Part shown: positions 16,796-24,735 of the stretch, piece by piece
How positions within the stretch are numbered: the first letter of the stretch is position 1
Layout of the letters: each line of letters opens with the position of its first letter
Assembly (NCBI RefSeq): GCF_004745955.1
Contig: NZ_SRLD01000020.1
Location: forward strand, 1-64,000
DNA from: Hymenobacter elongatus
GTDB taxonomy: Bacteria; Bacteroidota; Bacteroidia; Cytophagales; Hymenobacteraceae
Length of the DNA: 64,000 nt
Direction: 5' to 3'
Position numbers and translations under genes: made by a program
Notes under the pieces: generated by a model
Seen by the model: the letters and a program-made list of their open reading frames with translations, nothing else
What the model was told of the DNA's origin: nothing
The model's database searches: none

Positions 16796-17620
16796 ATGCC
16801 CGAACAACTCACCTGGACTCCGATTAAGGAATTCCGCGAAATCCTCTTCACCTATCACGAGGGCATCGCCAAAATCAGTATCAACCGCCCGCAGGTCCAC
16901 AATGCTTTCACGCCGCTCACGGTGCAGGAAATGATTGAGGCCATGGATATCTGCCGCAACCGCACCGACATCGGCGTGGTCGTACTCACGGGCGAAGGCG
17001 GCAAGGCCTTCTGCTCGGGCGGCGACCAGAGTGTGCGGGGCCACGGTGGCTACGTGGGCGAAGACACCATGCCCCGCCTGAACGTGCTGGACCTGCAAAA
17101 GCAGATCCGCTCGATTCCGAAGCCCGTGGTGGCTATGGTGGCCGGCTGGGCCATCGGCGGCGGCCATGTGCTGCACGTCGTCTGCGACCTGAGCATTGCG
17201 GCCGACAATGCCCGCTTCGGCCAGACCGGCCCCAACGTGGGCTCGTTCGACGGCGGCTTTGGGGCTTCGTATCTGGCCCGCGTGGTGGGGCAGAAAAAGG
17301 CCCGCGAAATCTGGTTTCTCTGCGACCAATACGATGCCCAGGAGGCGCTCGATATGGGCCTCGTGAACAAAGTAGTGCCCCTCGAAAAGCTCGAAGAAAC
17401 TACGGTGGCCTGGTGCAAAAAGATTCTGGAGAAAAGCCCGCTGGCGCTGCGCATGCTCAAGTCGTCGTTCAATGCCGAGCTGGACGGCCAGGCCGGTATT
17501 CAGGAGCTGGCCGGCAACGCCACGCTGCTGTATTACCTGAGCGAGGAAGCCAAAGAGGGTCGCAACGCCTTTCTGGAGAAGCGCCAGCCCGACTTCTCGA
17601 AGTACCCGAAGTTCCCGTAA
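16796..17620 (+). CDS. menB: 1,4-dihydroxy-2-naphthoyl-CoA synthase
   Basis: 274 residues, a crotonase-fold enzyme that cyclises o-succinylbenzoyl-CoA to DHNA-CoA. Diagnostic MenB blocks: the oxyanion-hole segment [36 protein letters not shown], and [22 protein letters not shown]. The C-terminus [13 protein letters not shown] is also characteristic. The start at 16796 gives [14 protein letters not shown] strong terminator follows at 17645, and the pathway resumes only at menE, 5.9 kb downstream, beyond an accessory region. menC and menA are not in the window. Confidence 0.96.
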   Translation: MPEQLTWTPIKEFREILFTYHEGIAKISINRPQVHNAFTPLTVQEMIEAMDICRNRTDIGVVVLTGEGGKAFCSGGDQSVRGHGGYVGEDTMPRLNVLDLQKQIRSIPKPVVAMVAGWAIGGGHVLHVVCDLSIAADNARFGQTGPNVGSFDGGFGASYLARVVGQKKAREIWFLCDQYDAQEALDMGLVNKVVPLEKLEETTVAWCKKILEKSPLALRMLKSSFNAELDGQAGIQELAGNATLLYYLSEEAKEGRNAFLEKRQPDFSKYPKFP

Positions 17621-17644
17621 GGCCAGCAGGGTTATTCATCGTGG

Positions 17645-17676
17645 AAAGGGCCTGCACACTAGTGTGCGGGCCCTTT
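17645..17676 (+). terminator. Terminator after menB
   Basis: A 15-base inverted repeat with one mismatch (AAAGGGCCTGCACAC / GTGTGCGGGCCCTTT) around TA, 24 bases after the menB stop. It marks the end of the men transcript before the accessory region. Confidence 0.75.
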
Positions 17677-17845
17677 CTGCTATAGCCCTGCCCTGTTGCG
17701 CTAGGCGCGGCAGTCCGGTCGTTTTATTCTGCTACACGCAGCCTTGCTCCACATAAGTCTCGTAGGACAATGCTGCATACCGACCGGCAGTTACCGCCAC
17801 CTACTCTCATACTGGGGCGGTAACCGTTTTAAAAACCCCGAAGAC

Positions 17846-18274
17846 ATGAGCGCAGACAACAGCTTACACCGATTTCTTACCGCCCAGGAAACGGCTTACA
17901 CACAAGCGTTGCAGGAAATAAAAGCGGGCCGTAAACGAAGCCACTGGATGTGGTACATCTTCCCCCAGCTACAAGGCTTGGGCTTTAGTGAGACGTCGAA
18001 GTTGTACGCCATTCAAGGCCGCCAGGAAGCCGAAGCGTACTTGAAGCACCCGGTGCTGGGTAGCCGACTCGTCAGCATCTGTCAGGAGCTGCTGAAGCTG
18101 GAGTCGGGTGATGCAAACAGAATATTCGGTGCTCCCGACGACCTGAAGCTGAAGTCGTCGATGACGTTGTTTTCTTCTTTGGACAGCAACCCGGTGTTCC
18201 AAGCCGTTCTGGAAAAGTTCTTTCGAGGCTCACCGGATGACAAAACGCTGGCGCTGCTTGGCAAGCACCACTAA
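17846..18274 (+). CDS. DUF1810 family protein
   Basis: 142 residues. HRFLTAQETAYTQALQEIKAGRKRSHWMWYIFPQLQGLG is the DUF1810 signature, followed by KLYAIQGRQEAEAYLKHPVLGSRL and FGAPDDLKLKSSMTLF. The biochemical role of the family is not established as far as I know. The start at 17846 (MSADNSLHRF) places the signature near the N-terminus as usual. Its TAA stop lies in the CTAAG that borders a hairpin element at 18272-18425, so the last residues may have been changed by that insertion. It is the first gene of the accessory stretch between menB and menE. Confidence 0.85.
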   Translation: MSADNSLHRFLTAQETAYTQALQEIKAGRKRSHWMWYIFPQLQGLGFSETSKLYAIQGRQEAEAYLKHPVLGSRLVSICQELLKLESGDANRIFGAPDDLKLKSSMTLFSSLDSNPVFQAVLEKFFRGSPDDKTLALLGKHH

Positions 18275-18425
18275 GAGGCTGTTTGAGTTAGCGCTGGCAG
18301 AGTGTAGAGACGCCTACTTGCTTCTCGTCGGCCGCGCCGGCACAACGATTATCGTTCAACGACAAGACGCAAGTAGGCGTCTCTACACCGGTTTGACGGC
18401 TCTTACGCTAACGCAAACAGCTTCT
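18272..18425. repeat. MITE-like element, AGGCTGTTTGAGTTAG ends
   Basis: The left end AGGCTGTTTGAGTTAGCG and the right end, the complement of AAGCTGTTTGCGTTAGCG, are flanked by CTAAG and CTAAA. The body is a hairpin, TGTAGAGACGCCTACTTGC / GCAAGTAGGCGTCTCTACA. The same end sequence and a similar hairpin occur at 24736-24899. Confidence 0.7.
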
Positions 18426-18709
18426 AAAGAGTAGTGCAAAGTCCCGTACCTGCTTATCGTCGGCTGACGTGACTTCATTACCTTGTTACCACGCCACCAT
18501 TCGGGAACTTGTCCAGCGCCACACTTTTCTGGTACCCGAGCGAGGCAGTCACAGCAGGCTGCCACGCTTTCCGGGAAGAACATCCTGAACTTCTCCAAGC
18601 AGCTGCAGTTTCCACCGGGTGAAGCTCCGGAAGTGGCAGGCAGCTTTCCTGAACCAGCCCAGAACCGGTACCTTCCGCATCATTAGTTCTCGACCTAACT
18701 GGCCACCCA

Positions 18710-19069
18710 ATGAAGTCTTTCCTGTTGCTAGTGCTGCTGAGTGTTTCGCTGGCATCTGCTGCCCAGGCGCAGCAGACCAAAGCGTCCGGCGTGGCGGTGG
18801 CTGATGCCGCCAAAGAAACGCTGGTAGTAGACGCGGCCTGCGGCCAGTGTCGGCTGGGCCTATCAGGCAAAGACTGCGACCTGGCCGTGCGCATGGATAG
18901 CCAAGCCTATTTCGTAGACGGCACCACCATCGACTCCCACGGCGATGCGCACGCCAAAGATGGTTTTTGCCAAGCCGTTCGCAAGGCGAAAGTGCAGGGC
19001 GAGGTAGTGGACAACAGATTCAAGGCGAGCTACTTCCGGCTGCTGCCGGAAGCGACGAAGAAAAAATAG
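18710..19069 (+). CDS. DUF6370 family secreted protein
   Basis: 119 residues. A signal peptide (MKSFLLLVLLSVSLASAAQAQ) precedes a small domain with VDAACGQCRLGLSGKDCDLAVRMDSQAYFVDGTTIDSHGDAHAKDGFCQAVRKA. The Cys-x2-Cys, two further cysteines and a His are reminiscent of a metal- or disulfide-stabilised fold, and this pattern is the one I associate with DUF6370. Exported to the periplasm or cell surface; function unknown. The 270 bases before it (18440-18709) hold no convincing gene. Confidence 0.75.
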   Translation: MKSFLLLVLLSVSLASAAQAQQTKASGVAVADAAKETLVVDAACGQCRLGLSGKDCDLAVRMDSQAYFVDGTTIDSHGDAHAKDGFCQAVRKAKVQGEVVDNRFKASYFRLLPEATKKK

Positions 19070-19091
19070 AACGCCCGAAAACGTGCTGCGG

Positions 19092-19124
19092 CGGATTGAC
19101 GTCATTGCTATGACAGCAACACAC
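19092..19124. repeat. 33-bp imperfect direct repeat, left copy
   Basis: Matches 20592-20624 at all but a handful of positions; the shared cores are GGATTGACG, CATT and ATGACAGCAACACA. The two copies bracket the PAP2 gene and the integrase remnant and lie exactly 1,500 bases apart. They are possible attachment-site remnants. Confidence 0.6.
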
Positions 19125-19152
19125 CTATTTGTGCGTGGTCACCTAAAACGTC

Positions 19153-19902
19153 ATGAAAGAAATCAAGCTGATAATTTCTATTCTCTTTTTGTCTTTGCAT
19201 TTGTTCGGGCAAAACAAAAGCGTTGACAGTTTACAACTAGATAAAAAAGACAAATTCAACTATAAGAGCTTGATACTACCCAGCCTTTTAATTGGCTACG
19301 GAGTCGTTGGCCTTGAAAGCCATGCATTGAAAGGATTAAACTCGAGTACAAAAAACGAAATAGCTGAACATATTGACAACAAATTCACCATAGATGATTT
19401 CTCACAGTACAGCCCTTTTATAGCTGTATATGCAATGAACGTAGTAAATATTAAGGGAAAGAATAATCTTAAGGACAGGACAATTATTCTAGGCACCTCC
19501 TATTTAATTATGGGAGCAACGGTCAATATCATAAAAAAGACCGGAAATACGGAAAGGCCTGATGGCTCAGCCAGCAATTCTTTTCCTTCCGGGCATACGG
19601 CTACAGCCTTCATGGGGGCTGAATTTTTATTCCAGGAATACAAAGACGTATCTATCTGGTACGGAATTTCAGGCTATGCCGTAGCATCGGGAACTGGTTT
19701 TTTTAGAATGTATAACAACAGACATTGGTTGAGTGATGTTGCGGCGGGAGCCGGAATCGGTATTTTCAGTACGAAAATCGCCTATTGGATTCATCCATTG
19801 GCAAAGAAATCACTGTTTAAAAAGCATAAAAACATAGACGGCATGATCATGCCTTTTTACAATAGCAAGACGTATGGCTTGGGCGCGTTCATGACATTTT
19901 AA
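19153..19902 (+). CDS. PAP2-family membrane phosphatase
   Basis: 249 residues with an N-terminal signal or membrane segment (LIISILFLSLHLFG). All three PAP2 acid-phosphatase motifs are present: KKTGNTERPDG (KX6RP), SFPSGHTATAF (PSGH) and RMYNNRHWLSDVAAG (an SRX5HX3D variant, here with Arg-x5-His-x3-Asp). Such enzymes dephosphorylate undecaprenyl pyrophosphate, phosphatidic acid or phosphatidylglycerophosphate in the envelope. The codon use is AT-rich and unlike the host genes around it, suggesting recent transfer. It lies between the 33-bp direct repeats. Confidence 0.88.
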   Translation: MKEIKLIISILFLSLHLFGQNKSVDSLQLDKKDKFNYKSLILPSLLIGYGVVGLESHALKGLNSSTKNEIAEHIDNKFTIDDFSQYSPFIAVYAMNVVNIKGKNNLKDRTIILGTSYLIMGATVNIIKKTGNTERPDGSASNSFPSGHTATAFMGAEFLFQEYKDVSIWYGISGYAVASGTGFFRMYNNRHWLSDVAAGAGIGIFSTKIAYWIHPLAKKSLFKKHKNIDGMIMPFYNSKTYGLGAFMTF

Positions 19903-20005
19903 AAATCAGATAATACGATCAATAGCAGCTTATCAGAATTGGCGGTTTAGTATCTTGCATGGCTATTGGCAATGCGCCTTGTTACCTTCGTCGGGCAGCA
20001 AAACA

Positions 20006-20220
20006 GCTAACCGAAACTTTGCTACACAGAAAGCGCCACCCGAATCGGATGGCGCTTTCTGTGTAGCAAAGTTTCGGTTAGCATATCGGCCCCTAGGCCG
20101 CGCCGCCCTCACACCAGCCGTAAAAATTACGCATCCGCTCGTTTTCGCATCTTTTATGCGCCGCTTTCCGAGCGGGGCCGACGGTAGCGGCTACTCGGTT
20201 GCAGAGCCTGATTGTAGCAC
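20006..20220. repeat. Hairpin plus downstream block, copy 1
   Basis: A perfect 33-bp stem (20006-20038 with 20050-20082) has loop CCCGAATCGGA. It is followed by about 135 bases starting ATATCGGCCCCTAGGCCGCG that align with 23116-23280. The hairpin loop in copy 2 is CCCGAACCAGG, so hairpin and block appear to form one repeated unit, both copies in the same orientation, bracketing the AT-rich block. Confidence 0.65.
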
Positions 20221-20524
20221 CGACAACCTCAAGCACCGGGCCATGCTGACGCCGGCCCATGGGCTGGGGCTGGGGCTGGGCGAGGTGCCGGGGCGCTTAC
20301 TCCCCAGGATAGTGACTCGTGCTGCATGGCCTTGCACGTGCGCGGGGCAAGAGCAAAAGCTGCCGCTGCCCGATAGTGCTGCTGCTATTGCGGGCGCAGT
20401 TCCGGCAGTATCGCTTGGGTGCTTCAGGAGTTACCCGGACATAACAGCATCAAAATCACCGAAATCTATACGCATGTGGCGCAACGCACGCCCCGCTTCT
20501 CCGCTGAACGATCTGGCATTCTGA
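20219..20524 (+). pseudogene. Remnant of a XerD-type tyrosine recombinase
   Basis: Pieces of an integrase catalytic domain appear in order but in shifting frames: TDNLKHRAMLTPAHGLGLGLGE (20219 on, where family members have GLRLGE, so the catalytic Arg is Gly), MALHVRG (20326 on), LPLPDS, VLLLLRAQFRQYRLG (about 20378-20422), VLQELPGHNSIKITEIYTHVA (about 20420-20480) and the C-terminal ARPASPLNDLAF ending at the TGA at 20522-20524. The segment that should hold the His-x-x-Arg box is missing. It is dead, by several frameshifts and an internal deletion, but clearly once an integrase. Its GC content is host-like, unlike the flanking AT-rich genes. Confidence 0.8.
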
Positions 20525-20534
20525 AGCAGTCAAC

Positions 20535-20571
20535 GACATCAGCCCAACTACCAGGCGTTGGGTTGATGTTA
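20535..20571. terminator. Hairpin after the integrase remnant
   Basis: ACATCAGCCCAAC pairs with GTTGGGTTGATGT around a short loop, 11 bases after the remnant's final stop. It probably once terminated that gene. Confidence 0.55.
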
Positions 20572-20591
20572 TTGAGTTGCGTACTGAGGGT

Positions 20592-20624
20592 GGATTGACG
20601 ACATTCGCCATGACAGCAACACAG
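20592..20624. repeat. 33-bp imperfect direct repeat, right copy
   Basis: Partner of 19092-19124. It lies 67 bases after the end of the integrase remnant, the usual place for one attachment site of an integrase-borne element. Confidence 0.6.
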
Positions 20625-20654
20625 ATGTTATGGGCAAGCTGACAAAACACCACA

Positions 20655-20933
20655 CTAACAAAAACATTTAGCCCAAAATATACAATGACAAGAAACTCTA
20701 ATCTTTAGTTCTTCAATTAAGCTTTTGGTTATAGACTGAGCTGATGTTCCCTGATTCCCACCACAACACAAAGGTATATACGTCAGCGGCGATGGCAGTA
20801 GCCCTCCAGCAACAGACAGGCAGACAGCGATAATCGTGACTTCCAAATAGCTGATAAAAAATGTCAAGATTGCAAATAAAGCAAACCTTTTACTGACGAT
20901 ATTATTTTTTATGGCTGCTTTATTAAAAAACAA
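20655..20933 (-). CDS. Possible small membrane protein (low confidence)
   Basis: An AT-rich 92-codon frame on the minus strand with a basic N-terminus and one long hydrophobic stretch (FALFAILTFFISYLEVTIIAVCLSVAGGLL), then a Cys-containing tail. The only start is a TTG directly after a stop codon, and no clear ribosome site is visible. It could be a real orphan gene of the transferred block or a chance frame. The following AT-rich DNA up to 21059 holds no other candidate. Confidence 0.3.
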   Translation of the reverse strand: MFFNKAAIKNNIVSKRFALFAILTFFISYLEVTIIAVCLSVAGGLLPSPLTYIPLCCGGNQGTSAQSITKSLIEELKIRVSCHCIFWAKCFC

Positions 20934-21059
20934 TCATCAACTTATAAGGCGAAGCCAATTTAATATAATTGATAGAACCGGCAAATTTTTATCGCCTGAA
21001 ATAATTGACTTGCAAACGGATTAAAGGCATTTTTTTCTTCAAATCAAACAAACAAATCA

Positions 21060-22019
21060 ATGACAATCACATCAAAAGACATTCAAAAAGCTGTTGAAAT
21101 TTTAAACAAAGAAGAACTGGTTGCTATACCTACAGAAACTGTCTATGGCTTAGCTGGCAATATTTATAGTGAAAAAGCTATACGTAAGATTTTTGAAATG
21201 AAAAATCGCCCTTTATTTAATCCTTTAATTGTTCATATTCATAGCATTAATCAGCTCAATGAATTCATAAGTTATATTCCAAAAAAAGCGCTGTTGTTGG
21301 CTAATGCTTTTTGGCCAGGTGCTCTGACTTTAGTTCTAAAAAAAAAGTCACATGTACCTGATTTAATCACTTCTGGCAAGGATTCGGTTGCCATAAGAAT
21401 ACCCAATCACCCTGTAACATTAGCTTTGCTGGAACAGTTGAACTTTCCACTAGCAGCGCCCAGTGCAAACCCTTTTGGCTGCATAAGCCCAACAAAAGCA
21501 ATTCATGTTGAAGAATATTTTGGCAATAACATACAGATGGTTCTTGATGGAGGCAATTGCAAAAATGGCATTGAATCAACTATCATCGGTTTTCCATACG
21601 ACGAACCGGTTGTATATAGGTTAGGCGCAATTTCTATTGAGGATATTGAAAAAGTAGTTGGCAAAATCGAAATCAAAAACAAAAAGGAATCTACTCCTGA
21701 TGCGCCAGGAATGCTTTCAAAGCATTATGCGCCTTTAACAAATACTTATTTGGCATCGAATATAGAACAATTTATAAAATCGTTCCCAGATAAAAAAATT
21801 GGGCTTTTACTTTTTTGTTCCGAAGTAAATGCACCACAAATAATTCACCAGGAAATATTATCAAAGAATGGTAACTTAGAAGAAGCTGCAACGAATTTAT
21901 ATTCCGCTTTACATCTTTTAGACAAATTGAATCTGGATGCAATTATTGCTGAAAGGTTGCCTGATATTGGATTAGGCAAATCAATAAATGACAGACTGGA
22001 GCGTGCAACAAAAAAATAA
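21060..22019 (+). CDS. TsaC/Sua5-family L-threonylcarbamoyladenylate synthase (accessory copy)
   Basis: 319 residues. The N-terminal YrdC/TsaC domain at about 5-200 has IPTETVYGLAGN, MKNRPLFNPLIVHI, FWPGALTLVL, VAIRIPNHP and FPLAAPSANPFGCISPT, the ATP/threonine/bicarbonate site. A C-terminal Sua5 domain at about 225-319 begins after the linker TPDAPGMLSKHYAP. The enzyme makes threonylcarbamoyl-AMP for the tRNA modification t6A. The DNA is strongly AT-rich and codon use is unlike the surrounding Hymenobacter-type genes, so it is probably horizontally acquired. The chromosome should have its own copy elsewhere. It is followed 11 bases later by a DUF6671 gene, surely co-transcribed. Confidence 0.9.
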   Translation: MTITSKDIQKAVEILNKEELVAIPTETVYGLAGNIYSEKAIRKIFEMKNRPLFNPLIVHIHSINQLNEFISYIPKKALLLANAFWPGALTLVLKKKSHVPDLITSGKDSVAIRIPNHPVTLALLEQLNFPLAAPSANPFGCISPTKAIHVEEYFGNNIQMVLDGGNCKNGIESTIIGFPYDEPVVYRLGAISIEDIEKVVGKIEIKNKKESTPDAPGMLSKHYAPLTNTYLASNIEQFIKSFPDKKIGLLLFCSEVNAPQIIHQEILSKNGNLEEAATNLYSALHLLDKLNLDAIIAERLPDIGLGKSINDRLERATKK

Positions 22020-22030
22020 ATAAAAACAAA

Positions 22031-22873
22031 GTGAAATTTTTCAGCAATCGCAAGCTTATCATAGCCACAAAACACGAAAAAGAAAAGGTGATAGCCCCAC
22101 TTCTGGAAGCAGCGCTGGGTGTTACCTGCTTTGTAAATAAAGACTTTGACACAGATGCGTTAGGCACTTTTACAGGTGAGACAGAACGAGAACTTGACCC
22201 TATAGCAACAGCAAGAAAAAAATGCTTGATTGCAATGGAGCTTTCTAATTGCGATTTAGGCATAGCAAGTGAAGGCTCTTTTGGACCACACCCATCAATG
22301 TTTTTCCTAAGTGCTGACGATGAAATTTTAATTTTTATTGATAAAAAGAATAATTTAGAAGTTGTAGCAAGAGAATTGAGTATCGAAACAAACTTTAACG
22401 GCAAAAAGGTTAAAACTGAAAATGAACTTTTGGAATTTTCTCATTCCGTATATTTCCCATCTCACGGCCTAATTCTTCGCAAGAGTAAAGGCGAAAACAA
22501 TAAAATTATTAAAGGTATCACAGATATTGACCAATTAAAATACGCGTTCGGCATATTAATACAAGGCTCTGATTCCGTTTATGCAGAAACTGATATGAGG
22601 GCATTGTATAATCCCTCTCGCATGAAGGTAATCGAAACTGCAACCCATAAATTAATAGAGAAATTAAATTCTTTATGCCCTCAATGCAGCAAACCTGGAT
22701 TTGCAATTACAGACGCTAAAAGAGGATTAAAATGCAATTCATGCGGCTCACCAACAAATTCAATATTAAGCTACGTTTACGTCTGCCAACACTGTCAATA
22801 CACAAAAGAAGAAGTGTTCCCTCATAAAAAAACAAGCGAAGACCCTATGTATTGCGACTATTGCAACCCTTGA
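22031..22873 (+). CDS. DUF6671-type protein with C-terminal zinc ribbon
   Basis: 280 residues starting at GTG 22031. The N-terminal domain at about 1-215 contains GTFTGETERELDPIATARKK and CDLGIASEGSFGPHP, which I recognise as DUF6671. The C-terminus holds two zinc-knuckle pairs: CPQC...CNSC and CQHC...CDYC. The conserved Glu/Asp/Arg/Lys pattern faintly recalls inosine/xanthosine triphosphatases (non-canonical NTPases), which is inference only. It lies 11 bases after the TsaC/Sua5-like gene, with the same AT-rich composition, so the two form a transferred operon. Function unknown; a nucleotide- or tRNA-related role would fit the partner. Confidence 0.75.
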   Translation: MKFFSNRKLIIATKHEKEKVIAPLLEAALGVTCFVNKDFDTDALGTFTGETERELDPIATARKKCLIAMELSNCDLGIASEGSFGPHPSMFFLSADDEILIFIDKKNNLEVVARELSIETNFNGKKVKTENELLEFSHSVYFPSHGLILRKSKGENNKIIKGITDIDQLKYAFGILIQGSDSVYAETDMRALYNPSRMKVIETATHKLIEKLNSLCPQCSKPGFAITDAKRGLKCNSCGSPTNSILSYVYVCQHCQYTKEEVFPHKKTSEDPMYCDYCNP

Positions 22874-23050
22874 CACAAGCGAAAAAGGATGTATGCTACA
22901 AGACAAAAAGAACCACAGCCGCTAACACGGTAGTAGCGACTATGGCGAGTGACGTGCAAATTTTGGATTTTGTGCGTTTAATGAACAGTAGTGTCATGTT
23001 GAACATTTGTGGTTCTAAATCGCCAATGCTCCAAGAGTTGCCTAATACCT

Positions 23051-23280
23051 GCAGAAACGAGCAGCGACACCCGAACCAGGTGGCGCTGCTCGTTTCTACA
23101 GAATGCTCTATTAAAATATCGATCCGTAGGCCGCGCAGCCTTCACACCAGCCATAAAAGTTGCGCAGCCGCTCGTTTTTCGCCTCTTTTTTGCGGCACTT
23201 GCGGGCTTGGTGGGCCGCTTCGGAAGCAGGATCAACACGCACAGCGGCGGCTACCTGGCTGCGGAGCGTGAAGTAGCGCC
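23051..23280. repeat. Hairpin plus downstream block, copy 2
   Basis: A near-perfect 19-bp stem (23051-23069 with 23081-23099, two mismatches), loop CCCGAACCAGG, is followed at 23116 by ATATCGATCCGTAGGCCGCG and about 150 bases aligning with copy 1 at 20083-20220. The host-like GC content begins again here. The stretch up to menE at 23483 holds no convincing gene. Confidence 0.65.
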
Positions 23281-23482
23281 GAAACACGAAGGTGCGGGTC
23301 AACGAAAACGGCGAGAGGTGGGGGCTGGACATAATGGCGGGGCGTTGATACCTTCCCTAAGATACGACTCTACCTCGCTCAATGTCAAGCAGAAGCGCGG
23401 GTAGCCAGCCTTCCGCCGGGAGCTTCGTATGCGGTTGTGGTTGTATTCGTGAATCTTTGCCGCTGGCTTTTCCGCTTTGCTT

Positions 23483-24628
23483 ATGTCTGCTACTCCCCCG
23501 CTCCTGCCCGACGCCCTGCTGCTCAACGGCCGCGAATTCCGCTACGATGACATCAAACAATATCCGGCCAACAGCCCCGTGGAGCTGAACGGCTACGAGG
23601 CCAAAGTGCTGGACTTCTGCCGGCAGTGGCTCAATGGGGCCCAGGAGTTTGGGCTGCGCACCTCCGGCTCCACCGGTAAGCCCCAGCTGGTAACGATGCG
23701 CCGCCGCCAGCTGGCCGCTTCGGCCCGCCGCACCGGCGACTACTTCGACCTGGGCCCCGGCGACCGGATGCTGGTGTGCCTGAACTGCGAATTTGTGGGC
23801 GGCATGATGATGCTGGTGCGCGGCCTGGAGCTGAACCTGCACCTGACCATCGTGGAGCCCCACGCCGACCCGCTGGCGCTGGTGCCCGCTACGGCCGCGT
23901 TCGACTTCGCTTCTTTCGTGCCGCTGCAGCTGCGGGAGGTGCTGGCCCACACGTATGCGCCACGCCTGAACCGCTTGAAGGCTATTCTGGTGGGCGGGGC
24001 CACGGTGGAGAGCAGCCTGGAAACCGCTATTCAGAAGCTCAAGGTGCCGGTGTACCTCACGTATGGCATGACCGAAACGGCCTCCCACATTGCCCTGCGC
24101 CGCCTCAATGGGGCCGACGCCACGCTCCACTACCGCGCGCTGCCCGGCATTCATATCGGCCAGGACCAGCGCGGCTGCCTTACCGTGCGCGCCGATGTAA
24201 CCGACGACCGCCTACTCACGACCAACGACCGGGTGCGGCTCCTGGATGGGCACACGTTTGAGTGGCTCGGGCGCGCCGACTTCGTGATTAACTCCGGCGG
24301 GGTGAAAGTGCAGGCCGAAAAGGTGGAAAAAGTGCTCGAAGTGGCCTTGGTAGAGTTGGGCCTGAGTGAGCGGCGCAGCTTCGTGGCTGGCCGGCCCGAC
24401 GCGCGCCTCGGCGAGCAGGTGACGGCGTACCTGGAAGGTGTGGCTTTGCCGGAGGCGCAGGCCAAGGCGCTACTGGCGTTGCTTTCGGAGCGACTGGAGC
24501 GCTACGAGCGGCCCCGGGCGCTGGTGTATGTGCCCCAGTTCCGCACCACGGCTTCCGGCAAGCTCGACCGCCTGAACACGCTCCGGACCGTAGCCGTGGC
24601 GCCGCGCCCCGAAGAGCCGCACAGCTAA
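23483..24628 (+). CDS. menE: o-Succinylbenzoate-CoA ligase
   Basis: 381 residues, short for an AMP-forming acyl-CoA synthetase as MenE of Bacteroidetes is. P-loop LRTSGSTGKPQLV, the adenylate motif YLTYGMTETASHIA, GRADFVINSGGVKVQAEKVE, and the catalytic C-terminal lysine in TTASGKLDRL are all visible. It activates o-succinylbenzoate for MenB. The start at 23483 (MSATPPLLPDALLLNG) is preferred over a TTG two codons earlier. It is the only men gene downstream of the accessory stretch, so the ancestral cluster was probably thioesterase-menF-menD-menB-menE. Confidence 0.93.
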   Translation: MSATPPLLPDALLLNGREFRYDDIKQYPANSPVELNGYEAKVLDFCRQWLNGAQEFGLRTSGSTGKPQLVTMRRRQLAASARRTGDYFDLGPGDRMLVCLNCEFVGGMMMLVRGLELNLHLTIVEPHADPLALVPATAAFDFASFVPLQLREVLAHTYAPRLNRLKAILVGGATVESSLETAIQKLKVPVYLTYGMTETASHIALRRLNGADATLHYRALPGIHIGQDQRGCLTVRADVTDDRLLTTNDRVRLLDGHTFEWLGRADFVINSGGVKVQAEKVEKVLEVALVELGLSERRSFVAGRPDARLGEQVTAYLEGVALPEAQAKALLALLSERLERYERPRALVYVPQFRTTASGKLDRLNTLRTVAVAPRPEEPHS

Positions 24629-24735
24629 AAGCCGCGCGTGGAGCATGGATTAGAACGGGTTTGGGATGTTGCTTCTCGTGCCCTGTCTGATCTGGCAGGA
24701 CGGAATTGGCTTGTTTGAAAACTTCCAACCCCGCT

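Noticed and set aside
19955..20524. 189-codon open frame as an intact protein gene
   Set aside because: It begins before a 33-bp perfect hairpin, runs through it, and only its later part resembles an integrase, with other integrase pieces in different frames. Treated as repeat plus pseudogene.
22910..22990. Possible integron attC-like site after the DUF6671 gene (GCCGCTAACACGG ...)
   Set aside because: I could not find paired R-Y-Y-Y-A-A-C / G-T-T-R-R-R-Y core sites with a matching stem; the likeness is to a short motif only.
22978..23332. Overlapping minus-strand frames of 73-86 codons over the copy-2 repeat
   Set aside because: They translate the hairpin and repeat block; the equivalent frame in copy 1 is shifted and broken, so no protein is conserved.
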